Shown here piece after piece: positions 16,971-26,927 of a DNA stretch of 64,000 nucleotides. Origin of the DNA: an uncultured Maribacter sp. (GTDB lineage Bacteria > Bacteroidota > Bacteroidia > Flavobacteriales > Flavobacteriaceae); the NCBI RefSeq assembly GCF_947495965.1, contig NZ_CANMBB010000002.1, positions 1-64,000 on the forward strand, written 5' to 3'. Below the pieces are notes generated by a model. That model did not search any database. It saw nothing but the letters and a program-made list of their open reading frames with translations, and was not told the origin of the DNA. Position numbers and translations under genes: made by a program. Position 1 is the stretch's first letter. Each line of letters begins with the position of its first letter.

Positions 16971-17924
16971 TTGAACGAACTTATTTTAGAGATAACGGAG
17001 ATTAGTCCTAGAGAGTTTTTTGGACAAGGAAACGAGAATATTAACCTTATAAAAAAATATTTTCCAAAGCTTAAAGTAGTAGCAAGAGGAAGTAAAATTA
17101 AGGTGTATGGTGATGAAGAACTTTTAGAAGAGTTTGAAAAGCGTTTTGATATGCTTACGGCACACTTTGCTAAGTATAATACTTTAGATGAAAATGCTAT
17201 TGAAAGGGTTTTAACTAGTGAAGACGAAGCAGAATATGCAACTTCGGAGGATAGTGGAGAAGTTTTAGTACATGGCGTTAGTGGAAGATTAATTAAAGCA
17301 AGAACAGCCAATCAGCGTAAATTAGTAGATGCAGCTAAGAAAAGTGATATGGTATTTGCAATTGGCCCAGCAGGTACAGGAAAAACCTATACTAGTGTAG
17401 CTATTGCAGTGAAAGCTTTGAAAGAAAAGCAAGTAAGGAGAATTATTTTAACTAGACCGGCTGTAGAAGCAGGAGAAAACTTAGGTTTTTTACCAGGAGA
17501 TTTACAGGAAAAACTAGATCCGTATATGCAACCTTTATACGATGCTTTACGGGATATGATTCCTGCTGAAAAATTAACCCACTATATAGAAAACGGAACT
17601 ATACAAATAGCTCCTATGGCTTTTATGAGAGGTAGAACTTTAGATAACGCTTTTGTTATTTTAGATGAAGCCCAAAATACTACACATGCCCAAATGAAAA
17701 TGTTTTTAACTCGTATGGGTAAAAACGCAAAATTTTTATTAACAGGTGATCCGGGGCAAATAGACCTACCAAGAAGAACCATATCTGGTTTAAAAGAAGC
17801 CATTCTTATACTTCAAAATGTAGAAGGGATAGGGGTTATATATTTAGATGAAAAAGACGTAATTCGTCATAAATTAGTTAAAAAAGTAATAGCAGCTTAC
17901 AAAAGCATAGAACATCAGAATTAA
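16971..17924 (+). CDS. PhoH-family ATPase
   Basis: A 317-residue cytoplasmic P-loop ATPase of the PhoH family, related to the helicase-like N-terminal half of superfamily I. Walker A is GPAGTGKT (132-139), Walker B is VILDEAQNT, and sensor GDPGQIDLP follows. An N-terminal KH-like segment (residues 1-70) precedes it. PhoH is linked to RNA metabolism and phosphate or stress response, but the exact role is unclear. The start codon is TTG at 16971; I keep it because family members begin close to this [10 protein letters not shown] motif. Eight bases separate it from purC. Confidence 0.92.
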   Translation: MNELILEITEISPREFFGQGNENINLIKKYFPKLKVVARGSKIKVYGDEELLEEFEKRFDMLTAHFAKYNTLDENAIERVLTSEDEAEYATSEDSGEVLVHGVSGRLIKARTANQRKLVDAAKKSDMVFAIGPAGTGKTYTSVAIAVKALKEKQVRRIILTRPAVEAGENLGFLPGDLQEKLDPYMQPLYDALRDMIPAEKLTHYIENGTIQIAPMAFMRGRTLDNAFVILDEAQNTTHAQMKMFLTRMGKNAKFLLTGDPGQIDLPRRTISGLKEAILILQNVEGIGVIYLDEKDVIRHKLVKKVIAAYKSIEHQN

Positions 17925-17932
17925 TAAAGAAT

Positions 17933-18886
17933 ATGAGTAATACAATTATAGATACCAATTTTAATTTTCCAGGGCAACAAAGTGTTTATAAAGGAAAAGT
18001 TAGAGAGGTTTATAAATTAAAGGATGATGTTTTAGTAATGGTAGCTACAGACCGTCTTTCTGCTTTTGATGTAGTAATGCCCAAAGGAATTCCCTATAAA
18101 GGGCAAATACTAAACCAAATTGCTACTAAAATGATGGCAGATACTGCCGATATAGTACCAAATTGGCTAACAGCTACTCCAGACCCCAATGTTGCAGTAG
18201 GGGAGGCTTGTGAGCCTTTTAAAGTAGAAATGGTAATTCGTGGATACATGTCTGGCCATGCAGCAAGAGAGTATAAAGCTGGTAAAAGAATACTTTGCGG
18301 AGTTGCTATGCCAGAAGGAATGAAAGAGAATGATAAATTTCCTTCCCCAATTATTACTCCAGCTACTAAAGCCGAAATGGGAGACCATGATGAAGATATT
18401 TCTAGAGAAGACATTCTTAAAAAAGGAATTGTTTCGGAAGAAGATTATATAATCTTAGAAAAATATACCAATGCATTATTCCAAAGAGGAACAGAAATAG
18501 CAGCTAAAAGAGGTTTAATTCTGGTAGATACTAAATATGAATTTGGTAAAACAGCAGATGGTAAAATTGTATTGATAGATGAAATACATACGCCAGATTC
18601 TTCTCGATATTTTTATGCAGATGGTTATGAAAAAAGACAAGAAAATGGAGAAGCTCAAAAACAACTCTCTAAAGAATTTGTTAGGCAATGGCTAATTAGT
18701 AATAATTTTCAAGGACTAGAAGGGCAAACTGTACCAGAAATGACAGATGAATATATTACTTCTGTTTCTGATAGATATATTGAGCTTTATGAAAATATTA
18801 CAGGAGAGACTTTTGTAAAAGCAGATATATCTAACATTCAAGAGCGTATTAATAGTAATGTTTTAGACTACTTAAAAACTATTTAA
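17933..18886 (+). CDS. purC: phosphoribosylaminoimidazole-succinocarboxamide synthase
   Basis: A 317-residue SAICAR synthase, which joins CAIR and aspartate using ATP in purine synthesis. Motifs: YKGKVREVY near the N-terminus, [32 protein letters not shown], and [15 protein letters not shown]. The length of about 310 residues is the long form seen in Bacteroidota. It follows phoH at 8 bp spacing and overlaps the 3' end of the convergent exonuclease gene by 8 bp. Confidence 0.97.
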   Translation: MSNTIIDTNFNFPGQQSVYKGKVREVYKLKDDVLVMVATDRLSAFDVVMPKGIPYKGQILNQIATKMMADTADIVPNWLTATPDPNVAVGEACEPFKVEMVIRGYMSGHAAREYKAGKRILCGVAMPEGMKENDKFPSPIITPATKAEMGDHDEDISREDILKKGIVSEEDYIILEKYTNALFQRGTEIAAKRGLILVDTKYEFGKTADGKIVLIDEIHTPDSSRYFYADGYEKRQENGEAQKQLSKEFVRQWLISNNFQGLEGQTVPEMTDEYITSVSDRYIELYENITGETFVKADISNIQERINSNVLDYLKTI

Positions 18887-19487
18887 GTAAAAGCTTTAAA
18901 GTAACTTCTTTCTTTTGCTTAAGTAAAGCCACAATTTTTAAAAAAGCAATGGCAGTAATATAAGCATCTCCTAAAGCGGTATGCCGATCCTCTTTAGAGA
19001 TGCTAAACTTTTCTGCAAGTTCATCTAAGGAGTATTGTTTTTTTTTTATTAATAGGTTAGACTTTAAAAGTGTTTTTTTATAAAGGTGAGAAGTATCTAT
19101 ATATTCATTTTTTAGTTCCGGTAACCCTTGTCTTTCTAATGCATGGTTAAGCATCTGAATATCAAACATAGCATGGTGTGCTATAATTATGGCATCTCCT
19201 AAGTAATCTAAAAATTGTAATAGGGCTTCTTTCTCTTCTAAAAGCTCTTTTTTAGAGTTTTTTAAAATACCATGAATTTTAGCGGTTTCTTTATTATAAA
19301 TATTTTGGTTAACGTATACCTCAAAAGTATTACGTACTGCAATGCTATTATTTTGTATAGAAAGAGCTCCAATACATAGAATACGGTCTTTGTAAAAACT
19401 AAAACCAGTAGTTTCTGTATCTAAGACAACAAAACGTATTTCATGTATAGATTTTTGAGGGGTGTTTTTATTTTTGTTAAACCACAT
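18879..19487 (-). CDS. DnaQ-like 3'-5' exonuclease
   Basis: A 202-residue DEDD exonuclease. Exo I is [13 protein letters not shown], Exo II is [13 protein letters not shown] (Asp), and Exo III is [11 protein letters not shown] (His and Asp), giving the DEDDh set. It is a free-standing proofreading-like or nucleic-acid trimming enzyme; it may not belong to the polymerase. Its ATG shares a base with the stop of the upstream DUF294 gene (TAATG), so translation is coupled. A pairing of this exonuclease with cNMP/CBS/DUF294 proteins recurs in other bacteria. Confidence 0.9.
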   Translation of the reverse strand: MWFNKNKNTPQKSIHEIRFVVLDTETTGFSFYKDRILCIGALSIQNNSIAVRNTFEVYVNQNIYNKETAKIHGILKNSKKELLEEKEALLQFLDYLGDAIIIAHHAMFDIQMLNHALERQGLPELKNEYIDTSHLYKKTLLKSNLLIKKKQYSLDELAEKFSISKEDRHTALGDAYITAIAFLKIVALLKQKKEVTLKLLLK

Positions 19488-21421
19488 TACCCTAATAAAT
19501 TTGCAACATTATAACGTATAGAAATTAGTTCCTGAATTTCCTTTACTGTTTTAAATGTTCGTTTTAATTTAATCTTTTCCTCTTTGCTTAATTTATCTAG
19601 TGCAATATACCTACCAGAATCTCTGTGTAATAAACCTTGTTTGGTTCTAAATTTTAGTAATGCTTTGGTAGCATAAGAACAAGCTAAATATATTTCAGAA
19701 TTGTTAGGTTCTAGCTCTGCTAACTTTTCATAACGTTCCCAAGTGTTGCTTATAGATTTTACAGAATGCGATAAAATTAATACTCTGGCAGCATCAACAA
19801 GTGGCATAAGAGCTCTAGATTTTATATCAAAAAAATCTTTATTTTGACCATCTTGCTCCACTAAAAATGACCTAAAAAAGCCAGATGGTGATGGATTTTG
19901 TAAGGCTCCTTTTGTTAAGTGCAATAAAAATAATGGGTATTTTTTAGTTGTAGTAAAAATATGTTCGGATAATTGATCTACTAGGTTTTTATCTCCATAA
20001 GACAAAGAATAATCAAAAAAGATTGAAGACATGAGAACTTCATCTGGACCAGGATTAATAATCCAATGCGATACCATATTTTTCCATTCTTGTAAGCTTA
20101 AACACCATTTTGGGTTAGAGGCCATCATTTCTGCAGGGCAATACTCATAGCCAATAGTATTTAACCCTTTAGTAACGTGCTTAGCTAGTTTTAAAAAATA
20201 ATTTGTTGTTTTTGGTAATACATCTTCTGCAACATCTTCAAAAACTAAAAAATTATCTTGATCTGTATGTAATAATTGCTCACTACGACCTTGGCTTCCT
20301 ATTGCCATCCATGCAAAATTTGTAGGAGGCGGCGTAGTCATTTTTTTTAATGATATTTCTATTACTTGCTTAATACATGCATCATTAAGTTCCGATATAA
20401 TTTTAGCGGTAAGCCCTATAGGAATATTTTCATCTAAATATCCCTGTAAAAGATTCATAATACTCTTTCTAATAACTTTTATTTGTTTGTGCTTAGTAGT
20501 TCTTTTTATGGCTTTTACTAATACAGCGGGGTTATCTCCAAGAGAAACCATAATATCATGCTTAGAAACTATACCAACAACCTTGGTATTAACTGTACCA
20601 TCTTCGGTTAGGCATATATGGCTAATACTACTTTTCATCATTGCCATTTGCGCCTGCGTTACCGTCATATTTTTTGGATATGTAATTACTGGTGATGACA
20701 TTATTTTAGAAGCAGGTGTAGTTATTGGGTATTGTCCTGTAACTATTTTGGTTCTTAAATCTTTATCTGTAACAATACCAATAGGTAACCCCTCTTTAAG
20801 AATTACAATAGAACCAATTCTTTTTTTATTCATTAGTTCTGCTAATTCGTTTACTGGCGTAGTCTCTAAACAACTAATAAGTTTTTTGGAGTAAGTAACA
20901 GGTTGTAAATCTAAAAGCTTAACCTCGGGAGTTATATTCTCAGAATAATTGGAAGTATATAAATTGCCTTTGTGTCTTTTTGAATAGGGATTAGCGGTAT
21001 TAGAAGCAAAACTTTCTAAAAGAAAATTACCAACATTTTCGTTATTCTGAGCATAAGGTTTAAAAGCAGCAATAGGTATAGCGTAAATAATACTTTCTTC
21101 GTGCGCTATAGCTTCTAATTTGTAATTTTCTTTTACCCATAAAGGACGTATTCCAAAAATATCTCCTTCATCACATATATCTATTATCTCACTTTTATTA
21201 GCGTTTCTTTTACTCGCTTTATGTAGCGCTATAGCGCCTTTATGAACAATGTAAAAACTAGTATGCGGATCCTCTCCATCTGTAAATATAAAACTGTTTT
21301 TTTCCTGATAAAGGATACTAACTTGCTCTGATAGTGTTAGTAACTCTTTTTTTTGTAATAAATTAAAAGGAGGGTAGTTCTTAAGAAAATCTGCTACGCG
21401 TTCAGAAATAGTGTTTTTCAT
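19487..21421 (-). CDS. cNMP-binding, CBS and DUF294 nucleotidyltransferase-like protein
   Basis: A 644-residue multidomain cytoplasmic protein. A cyclic-nucleotide-binding-like domain (about 15-135; FYIVHKGAIALH, GDIFGIRPLW) is followed by two CBS motifs (about 170-295; MNKKRIGSIVILKEGLPIGIV, KIMSSPVITYPKNMTV), a DUF294 nucleotidyltransferase domain (GSQGRSEQLLHTDQDN, with the D-x-D pair) and a DUF294_C substrate-binding-like domain. The layout suggests a regulatory nucleotidyltransferase that responds to nucleotides; the target is unknown. It is co-transcribed with the exonuclease. Confidence 0.9.
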   Translation of the reverse strand: MKNTISERVADFLKNYPPFNLLQKKELLTLSEQVSILYQEKNSFIFTDGEDPHTSFYIVHKGAIALHKASKRNANKSEIIDICDEGDIFGIRPLWVKENYKLEAIAHEESIIYAIPIAAFKPYAQNNENVGNFLLESFASNTANPYSKRHKGNLYTSNYSENITPEVKLLDLQPVTYSKKLISCLETTPVNELAELMNKKRIGSIVILKEGLPIGIVTDKDLRTKIVTGQYPITTPASKIMSSPVITYPKNMTVTQAQMAMMKSSISHICLTEDGTVNTKVVGIVSKHDIMVSLGDNPAVLVKAIKRTTKHKQIKVIRKSIMNLLQGYLDENIPIGLTAKIISELNDACIKQVIEISLKKMTTPPPTNFAWMAIGSQGRSEQLLHTDQDNFLVFEDVAEDVLPKTTNYFLKLAKHVTKGLNTIGYEYCPAEMMASNPKWCLSLQEWKNMVSHWIINPGPDEVLMSSIFFDYSLSYGDKNLVDQLSEHIFTTTKKYPLFLLHLTKGALQNPSPSGFFRSFLVEQDGQNKDFFDIKSRALMPLVDAARVLILSHSVKSISNTWERYEKLAELEPNNSEIYLACSYATKALLKFRTKQGLLHRDSGRYIALDKLSKEEKIKLKRTFKTVKEIQELISIRYNVANLLG

Positions 21422-21756
21422 AAAATTAAAGTAATACTATCCTAGAAAAATAAAAAAGAAAAGAGAATAAAATTGGAAAAAATAATAAATACCTAAAAAT
21501 GGAGTCGTTACTATTGGTGAAAAAAATCTTGATACGTATCTTTTGTACTCTATTCTGTTTTAATTTTTAGTTTAAACGTTTACTTTTTGTCAAAATAGGA
21601 TAGTAATATGATAAAATCAATTCTTTTTTCTTTTTAAAGACCTTCTATTTTTGGTAAGATAACTCAACAATATATAGAATTATTCTAGCCAATAGTAACT
21701 TATTCCTTAAAAGCTTTATTTAATTCTATAGCAGTAACCAACTTAAAACTTAATTT
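21422..21756. other. divergent intergenic region with distant 11-bp inverted repeat
   Basis: 335 bp without a plausible gene, between the DUF294 operon and the beta-galactosidase. A perfect inverted repeat GTTACTATTGG (21507-21517) and CCAATAGTAAC (21689-21699) is separated by 171 bp, which could be a looping operator pair or chance. Both operon promoters must lie here. Confidence 0.45.
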
Positions 21757-24246
21757 ATGAAAAAAATTATTTGCTTTTTACTGGTATTAATTTCTATACA
21801 GATAAAAGCGCAAGAAACAGAATTATTGACAAACTGGAAGTTTTCAAATTACGATTTTGGAAATGCAGAAGCTTTAGATTTTAATGATAAAAATTGGGAA
21901 AATGTTACGGTTCCACATGATTGGGCAGTACAGGAAGATTTTAATTTTTCTCATGATGTGCAATTAACTATGGTTGTACAGGATGGAGAAACAAAACCAA
22001 AATATAGAACAGGAAGAACAGGGGCGTTACCATATGTAGGCGTTGGTTGGTATAGAACTAATTATTCAGTTAGCGAAAAAGATTTAGAAGAAAAAGTTAG
22101 ATTGCTTTTTGATGGAGCAATGAGTAATGCAAAAGTATATGTTAATGGTGCCTATGTAGGGCAAAGACCTTTTGGTTATATTTCTTTTTATTTTGATATC
22201 ACTAAATTTTTGAAGCCTGGAAATAATACTATAGCAGTAAGGCTTGAAAATTTTAATAGTCAGTCTCGTTGGTATCCTGGAGCAGGACTATATAGAAAAG
22301 TATCTGTTATAAAAAGTAACAAAACGCATGTTAAAACTTGGGGGACTTTTATAACAACACCAGAAATTACAAAGAAAAAAGCAAAAGTTCATGTAGAGGT
22401 AGAAGTTTTAGGAACTGGTACATGTACTATAGTTAATGAAATTATTGCACCAGACGGTAGTATTGTAACTTCAAAAGAAAAAGAAGTTAGCATAAAAGGG
22501 GAAGAAAAATTTTCTGAGGATTTTATAGTTTCTAGACCTAAATTATGGGATATAAAAACTCCCAATTTATATAAACTAAAAACTACAATTCTAAAAGAAG
22601 GTAAAAAGTTAAGTAATTATGTATCTACTTTTGGAATAAGAACCATACGTTTTAATTTGGATGGGTTTTACTTAAACCATAAAAAAGTTAGATTTAAAGG
22701 GGTTAATATGCACCATGATTTTGGTCCTGTAGGTGCGGCTTTTCATAAAGAACTATTTATACGTCAAATGGTGAAGATGCAGGAAATGGGCGTTAACTCT
22801 ATTCGTTTTTCTCATAATCCTCCAGCTCCTGAAGCGTTAGATGTATGCGATTCATTAGGTATTTTAGCAATAGATGAAGCTTTTGACGAGTGGAAAAAAG
22901 GTAAAGTTCTTAATGGGTATTCTAAGCATTTTGATTTATGGGCTAAAAAGGACTTAACCGATATGATTTTAAGAGACCGTAACCATCCAAGTATAATAAT
23001 GTGGAGTATTGGTAACGAAATTATGGAGCAATATACACCTGGAGCAGAAGTTTGTAAATATCTAAATGCTATTGTAAAATCTATAGATACAACAAGGCCA
23101 ACAACAGCAGGGTTTAATTATGTAGAAGGTAGTATAAAAAATGGATTAGCAACTACAGTAGATATAGCAGGCTTTAATTACAAACCTGGGATTTATCATA
23201 AAATAAGGGAGGAATATCCAAATTTAAAATTCTATGCAAGTGAAACAGGAGGAGCTTTAAGTACAAGAAATTCGTATAAATTCCCTGTTGTTTTTGATAC
23301 TGTTCATAATAAAAGAGGAGCATCTGTAAATATTAAAATTTATAAAGATGGGCAGGCTGGTAATTATGAAAATACAAATGTTCCTTGGGGATACCCTTCT
23401 TACAAAGAATTTGCTTCACAGGAGTATAATGATTTTGTTTATGGAGAATTTGTTTGGACGGGTTATGATTATTTAGGAGAGCCTTCTCCATACCATGATG
23501 CAAAATCTAGAAGTTCTTATTTTGCTCCTGTAGATATGGTTGGTTTAGAAAAAGATAAATTTTATTTATACAAAAGCCAATGGAATAAAGAAGAAGAAGT
23601 ATTGCACTTTTATCCTCATTGGACCTTACCTAATGCAATAGGAGAAAAAATTCCAGTAGTGTGTTATACAACCTATGCTAAAGCTGAATTGTTTGTGAAT
23701 GGCAAAAGTTATGGCGTTAAAACTAAAGAAAAGCCTTTAGTGCCTGAATTTTTAGCAAATACTATTAAAAAAGAAACTTCGGGTGGGGCAACTATGTCCC
23801 AATTAAAAGCCTATGGAATAGTATGGGATTCTGTAGTGTATGAACCAGGTAAAGTAAAAGTAATAGCGTATAATAAAAAAGGAAAAAAAGTTGCTGAGGT
23901 TGTTAAAGAGACTTCTGGAGAACCATATGCAATAAAGATAGAAGAGGAACAAAAAAGCATAAAAGAAGGAGAAGTTGCCGTTTATGTTGTTTCTGTAATA
24001 GATAAAAAAGGAAATATTTGTTATACTTATAATAAGAATATGAAAATAAAAGTTAGTGGAGCAGCTAAATTTTTAGCCTCTGGTAATGGCGATCCAACAA
24101 ACCTTCAAAACTTATCTAAGCCAGAAAGAAAGCTTTTTAATGGGCAAGCAGTTATTTATGTTCAATCAAATTCTAAAGGAAAAGTTATTGTTAAAACTAA
24201 CTCAGGAGAATTAAAAGGGGTTAATGATGTGTTGATAGTGAGATAA
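21757..24246 (+). CDS. glycoside hydrolase family 2, beta-galactosidase-like
   Basis: An 829-residue exported GH2 enzyme with signal peptide (IKAQ, residue 19). Domains: sugar-binding jelly roll (about 20-185), immunoglobulin-like (about 190-295), TIM barrel (about 297-600), then DUF4982-like and C-terminal domains. Acid/base is Glu421 in SIGNE and the probable nucleophile is Glu496 in YASETGG. It should release terminal beta-linked sugars, probably galactose, but GH2 also includes mannosidases and glucuronidases. No SusC/SusD pair or other polysaccharide gene adjoins it. The galactose operon at 38916-46349 could use its product. Confidence 0.9.
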   Translation: MKKIICFLLVLISIQIKAQETELLTNWKFSNYDFGNAEALDFNDKNWENVTVPHDWAVQEDFNFSHDVQLTMVVQDGETKPKYRTGRTGALPYVGVGWYRTNYSVSEKDLEEKVRLLFDGAMSNAKVYVNGAYVGQRPFGYISFYFDITKFLKPGNNTIAVRLENFNSQSRWYPGAGLYRKVSVIKSNKTHVKTWGTFITTPEITKKKAKVHVEVEVLGTGTCTIVNEIIAPDGSIVTSKEKEVSIKGEEKFSEDFIVSRPKLWDIKTPNLYKLKTTILKEGKKLSNYVSTFGIRTIRFNLDGFYLNHKKVRFKGVNMHHDFGPVGAAFHKELFIRQMVKMQEMGVNSIRFSHNPPAPEALDVCDSLGILAIDEAFDEWKKGKVLNGYSKHFDLWAKKDLTDMILRDRNHPSIIMWSIGNEIMEQYTPGAEVCKYLNAIVKSIDTTRPTTAGFNYVEGSIKNGLATTVDIAGFNYKPGIYHKIREEYPNLKFYASETGGALSTRNSYKFPVVFDTVHNKRGASVNIKIYKDGQAGNYENTNVPWGYPSYKEFASQEYNDFVYGEFVWTGYDYLGEPSPYHDAKSRSSYFAPVDMVGLEKDKFYLYKSQWNKEEEVLHFYPHWTLPNAIGEKIPVVCYTTYAKAELFVNGKSYGVKTKEKPLVPEFLANTIKKETSGGATMSQLKAYGIVWDSVVYEPGKVKVIAYNKKGKKVAEVVKETSGEPYAIKIEEEQKSIKEGEVAVYVVSVIDKKGNICYTYNKNMKIKVSGAAKFLASGNGDPTNLQNLSKPERKLFNGQAVIYVQSNSKGKVIVKTNSGELKGVNDVLIVR

Positions 24247-24266
24247 TTAAACAAAAAAATGAAATA

Positions 24267-24298
24267 AAAAAACCCAAGATTTAAATCTTGGGTTTTTT
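24267..24298 (+). terminator. intrinsic terminator between GH2 gene and tRNA-Met
   Basis: AACCCAAGATTTAAATCTTG is the core of a fully palindromic stem extended by A residues on the left and T residues on the right, so it can stop transcription from both sides. Confidence 0.9.
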
Positions 24299-24308
24299 GT
24301 TTTTGTAG

Positions 24309-24382
24309 TAGCGAGAACGAGAGTTGAACTCGTGACCTCCGGGTTATGAATCCGACGCTCTAACCAACTGAGCTACCTCGCC
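24309..24382 (-). tRNA. tRNA-Met (anticodon CAT)
   Basis: A 74-base cloverleaf on the minus strand. D-arm GCTC/GAGC with AGTTGGTTA loop, anticodon loop TTCATAA, variable AGGTC, T-arm ACGAG-TTCAACT-CTCGT. The acceptor stem has G-U pairs at both ends and position 31-39 is an A-C mismatch. No CCA is encoded. CAT could also be the lysidine-modified isoleucine tRNA; I prefer elongator Met. Confidence 0.93.
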
Positions 24383-24517
24383 AGGTTTTTTTAACGGCTG
24401 CAAATATATAGTTTAATTTTAATACCTTCAACTATAGTTGCAAAAAAAAATATTCTTCCTGTTTTATTTTTTTATCATTTATAAATATATATATTGGGCT
24501 ATATTAAATTGTATAGA

Positions 24518-24901
24518 ATGAGCGATAAAATAAAATATGAAATAGAATTTGTAATACAATCCTCACCACAACTATTATATCAATATTTATCTACACCTTC
24601 TGGTTTATCAGAGTGGTTTGCAGATAATGTGAATTCTAGAGGAGAATTGTTTGAGTTTATTTGGGATGGCGCAGAAGAAGAAGCAAAATTACTAAAAAAG
24701 AAAAATGATGATTTTGTAAGGTTTGCCTGGGTAGATAATGAAGATGATAGTTTCTTTGAGCTTAAAATAATTGTAGACGAAATAACAAAGGATGTTTCTT
24801 TATTTATTACAGATTTTGCAGAGGAAGACGAGCTAGATGAAGCAAAAATGTTATGGGAAAATCAAGTTTCAGATTTAAAGAGTATTTTGGGTTCTAAATA
24901 A
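24518..24901 (+). CDS. START-like / AHSA1-type domain protein
   Basis: A 127-residue cytoplasmic protein. The pattern YEIEFVIQSSPQLLYQYLSTPSGLSEWFAD at the N-terminus and FELKIIVDEITKDVSLFITDFA later matches the Bait/START-like fold common in Flavobacteriia. The ligand is unknown; an AHSA1-like chaperone-partner role is only possible. I chose the ATG at 24518 (MSDKI) because the in-frame TTG at 24494 adds eight residues without family character. A terminator follows at 24930. Confidence 0.85.
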   Translation: MSDKIKYEIEFVIQSSPQLLYQYLSTPSGLSEWFADNVNSRGELFEFIWDGAEEEAKLLKKKNDDFVRFAWVDNEDDSFFELKIIVDEITKDVSLFITDFAEEDELDEAKMLWENQVSDLKSILGSK

Positions 24902-24929
24902 CCCTTTTCTAATATTAATAGTATCTTTG

Positions 24930-24954
24930 GCCTTAATTTATTAAGGCTTTTTTT
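24930..24954 (+). terminator. hairpin and T-run directly before the aminotransferase start codon
   Basis: GCCTTAA (24930-24936) and TTAAGGC (24941-24947) with loop TTTA, then a T-run that ends one base before ATG at 24955. It should end the START-like transcript, yet it occupies the space where the next gene's ribosome binding site would be. Confidence 0.8.
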
Positions 24955-25812
24955 ATGGTTAATTTTAATGGTGAAATTATTGAGGATGACGTTCTTTTTC
25001 TTAATCAAGAAAATAGGGGACTTAGGTATGGCGATGCTCTTTTTGAAACCATTCGTTTAGTAAATAATGAGGTTCTCTTGTGGGAAGAACATTATTTAAG
25101 ATTAATGGCTTCTATGCGTATTATTCGTATGGAAATACCAATGGAGTTTACGTTAGAGTATTTAGAAGAGCAAATAAAAAAGTTGGCTGTTCAAAATAAA
25201 TGTAACGATCAGGCCAGAGTACGATTAACAATTTATAGAAATTCTGGAGGCCTATATTTACCAAAAACCAATACAGTATCTTTTGTTATTGAAACAAGCC
25301 CTTTAGATACTCCTTATTATATTCTAAATACTGAAAAATACGAAGTAGAGTTATTTAAAGATTTTTATGTGAATGCAGATATGCTTTCTAATTTAAAAAC
25401 CAATAATAGGATTTTAAACGTAGTAGGGAGTGTTTTTGCAAAAGAGAATGATTATGATAACTGTTTGTTAATAAATAACTCTAAGAACGTTGTAGAGGGC
25501 TTAAATGGGAATGTTTTTCTTGTAAAAGGTAATATTATTAAAACACCACCATTACAGGATGGTTGTGTAAATGGTATTATTAGAAAACAACTTATAAGTA
25601 TTCTTAAGAAATTAGAAGGGTATACCATAGAGGAGACATCTATTTCTACTTTTGAACTACAAAAAGCGGATGAATTATTTTTTACAAATTCTATTAAAGG
25701 AATTAAGCCGGTAACTAAATATCGCAAAAAACAATATACTACTGTTGTTGCAAAAGAATTAGTTGGGAAACTAAATGCAGTTATACGCTTGCAAAAAAGG
25801 GATTTAGTTTAA
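24955..25812 (+). CDS. class IV aminotransferase (PabC / DAAT / BCAT-like)
   Basis: A 285-residue fold type IV PLP enzyme. Family features: RGLRYGDALFETIR (21-34), the probable PLP lysine K148 in LKTNNR, and EGLNGNVFLVKG (from E181) where the glutamate supports the ring. The family includes aminodeoxychorismate lyase (folate), D-alanine aminotransferase and branched-chain aminotransferase; I cannot tell which. Its 3' end overlaps the YqgE gene by 9 bp, tail to tail. Its start codon follows a terminator hairpin with no space for a leader. Confidence 0.85.
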   Translation: MVNFNGEIIEDDVLFLNQENRGLRYGDALFETIRLVNNEVLLWEEHYLRLMASMRIIRMEIPMEFTLEYLEEQIKKLAVQNKCNDQARVRLTIYRNSGGLYLPKTNTVSFVIETSPLDTPYYILNTEKYEVELFKDFYVNADMLSNLKTNNRILNVVGSVFAKENDYDNCLLINNSKNVVEGLNGNVFLVKGNIIKTPPLQDGCVNGIIRKQLISILKKLEGYTIEETSISTFELQKADELFFTNSIKGIKPVTKYRKKQYTTVVAKELVGKLNAVIRLQKRDLV

Positions 25813-26364
25813 ACCAGGATTTTCTGGAGCATTAGACCAGATAAGGTATTTGCCACCTAGTTCCACCATTTTTTCTTTCCAAAATGTTCCCGCAGATTTT
25901 TGTATAATTGAGCTTTGGTATTTGTTTTTTATTACAATCCAAGATTTAGAAGTAAGTTCTTGGTCTAATTGAAGAGAGGACCAACCTGAGTATCCTAAAA
26001 AGAACCTAATTTCGTTTTCAGTAATTAACTCTTTATTTATTAATTCTACTGCAATGTCAAAATCTCCACCCCAGAATATACCATCAGATATTTCGATGCT
26101 ATTGGTAATTAAATGTGGTACTTTATGAATAAAATATAAGTTATCCTGTTCTACTGGGCCACCATTATATACTTGAAAAGGAAATTTTATTTCTTTAACC
26201 AAATCGTTAATATAATAATCTAAAGGTTTATTTAATATAAAACCAACAGAGCCTTCTTGGTTGTGCTCTGCTAATAAAACTACAGATCGGTTAAAAGATA
26301 CATCTCCTGTTAAGGCAGGTTCTGCAATTAATAGTTTTCCTTTATTGGGTTTTATATCTATCAT
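25804..26364 (-). CDS. YqgE/AlgH family protein
   Basis: A 186-residue protein: GKLLIAEPALTGDVSFNRSVVLLAEHNQEGSVGFILNKPL is split over the N-terminus, then GGPVEQDNLYFIH, and GYSGWSSLQLDQEL near the C-terminus. These are the standard blocks of the family. No biochemical function is established; links to transcription or to YqgF have been suggested elsewhere. It is a single gene followed, on the minus strand, by the HU gene after 118 bp. Confidence 0.92.
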   Translation of the reverse strand: MIDIKPNKGKLLIAEPALTGDVSFNRSVVLLAEHNQEGSVGFILNKPLDYYINDLVKEIKFPFQVYNGGPVEQDNLYFIHKVPHLITNSIEISDGIFWGGDFDIAVELINKELITENEIRFFLGYSGWSSLQLDQELTSKSWIVIKNKYQSSIIQKSAGTFWKEKMVELGGKYLIWSNAPENPGLN

Positions 26365-26432
26365 TATAACATCCTTACGTTATCTAAAATAAGGTATTTA
26401 TAATAGAAACCAAAAACCTTTGGAATAAAAAA

Positions 26433-26456
26433 AGCGTTTCTAAGAATAGAAACGCT
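26433..26456 (-). terminator. intrinsic terminator after HU gene
   Basis: AGCGTTTCT and AGAAACGCT form a perfect 9-bp stem with loop ATTCTT, followed on the minus strand by a T-run. It lies 26 bp after the HU stop. Confidence 0.85.
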
Positions 26457-26481
26457 CTTTATATACTGTATTTTATACAGA

Positions 26482-26754
26482 TTAGTTTACTGCTTTCCCT
26501 AAATCAGCTCCAGCTTTAAACTTTACAACATTTTTTGCTGCAATTTGGATAGTTTTTCCAGTAGAAGGGTTTCTTCCTTCTCTTGCATTTCTTTTAGATA
26601 CAGACCAAGATCCGAATCCTACTAGAGAAACACGTCCACCACTTTTAAGAGATCCTTCAACATTTCCTAAGAAAGATTCTAAAGCTTTTTTTGCTGCTGC
26701 TTTTGTAATACCAGAGTCAGCTGCCATTGCATCGATTAATTCTGTTTTGTTCAT
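26482..26754 (-). CDS. HU-family nucleoid DNA-binding protein
   Basis: A 90-residue histone-like protein: MNKTELIDAMAADSGITK at the N-terminus, GFGSWSVSKRNAREGRNP (the DNA-intercalating arm with the R-N-P turn) and FKAGADLGKAVN at the end. It dimerises and bends DNA. It is a single gene with its own terminator. A gap of 173 bp separates it from fmt. Confidence 0.96.
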   Translation of the reverse strand: MNKTELIDAMAADSGITKAAAKKALESFLGNVEGSLKSGGRVSLVGFGSWSVSKRNAREGRNPSTGKTIQIAAKNVVKFKAGADLGKAVN

Positions 26755-26927
26755 AATATAATTAAATTAATTGTTAAAATAATTTCAATCCTCTAACAAA
26801 TTTATATGGATTTCCGACGAACACAAGTAAAATCAAGGGAAATACCTTATTTTGTTGATAACTCAGGCGGTTTGTTAATAAAGTAGGGCATTTTTTACGC
26901 TTCTCGCAGCCCAATGGTAGTGGGACT

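Noticed and set aside
21757-24246. Polysaccharide utilisation locus around the GH2 gene
   Set aside because: No SusC/SusD pair, sulfatase or second glycosidase in the flanks.
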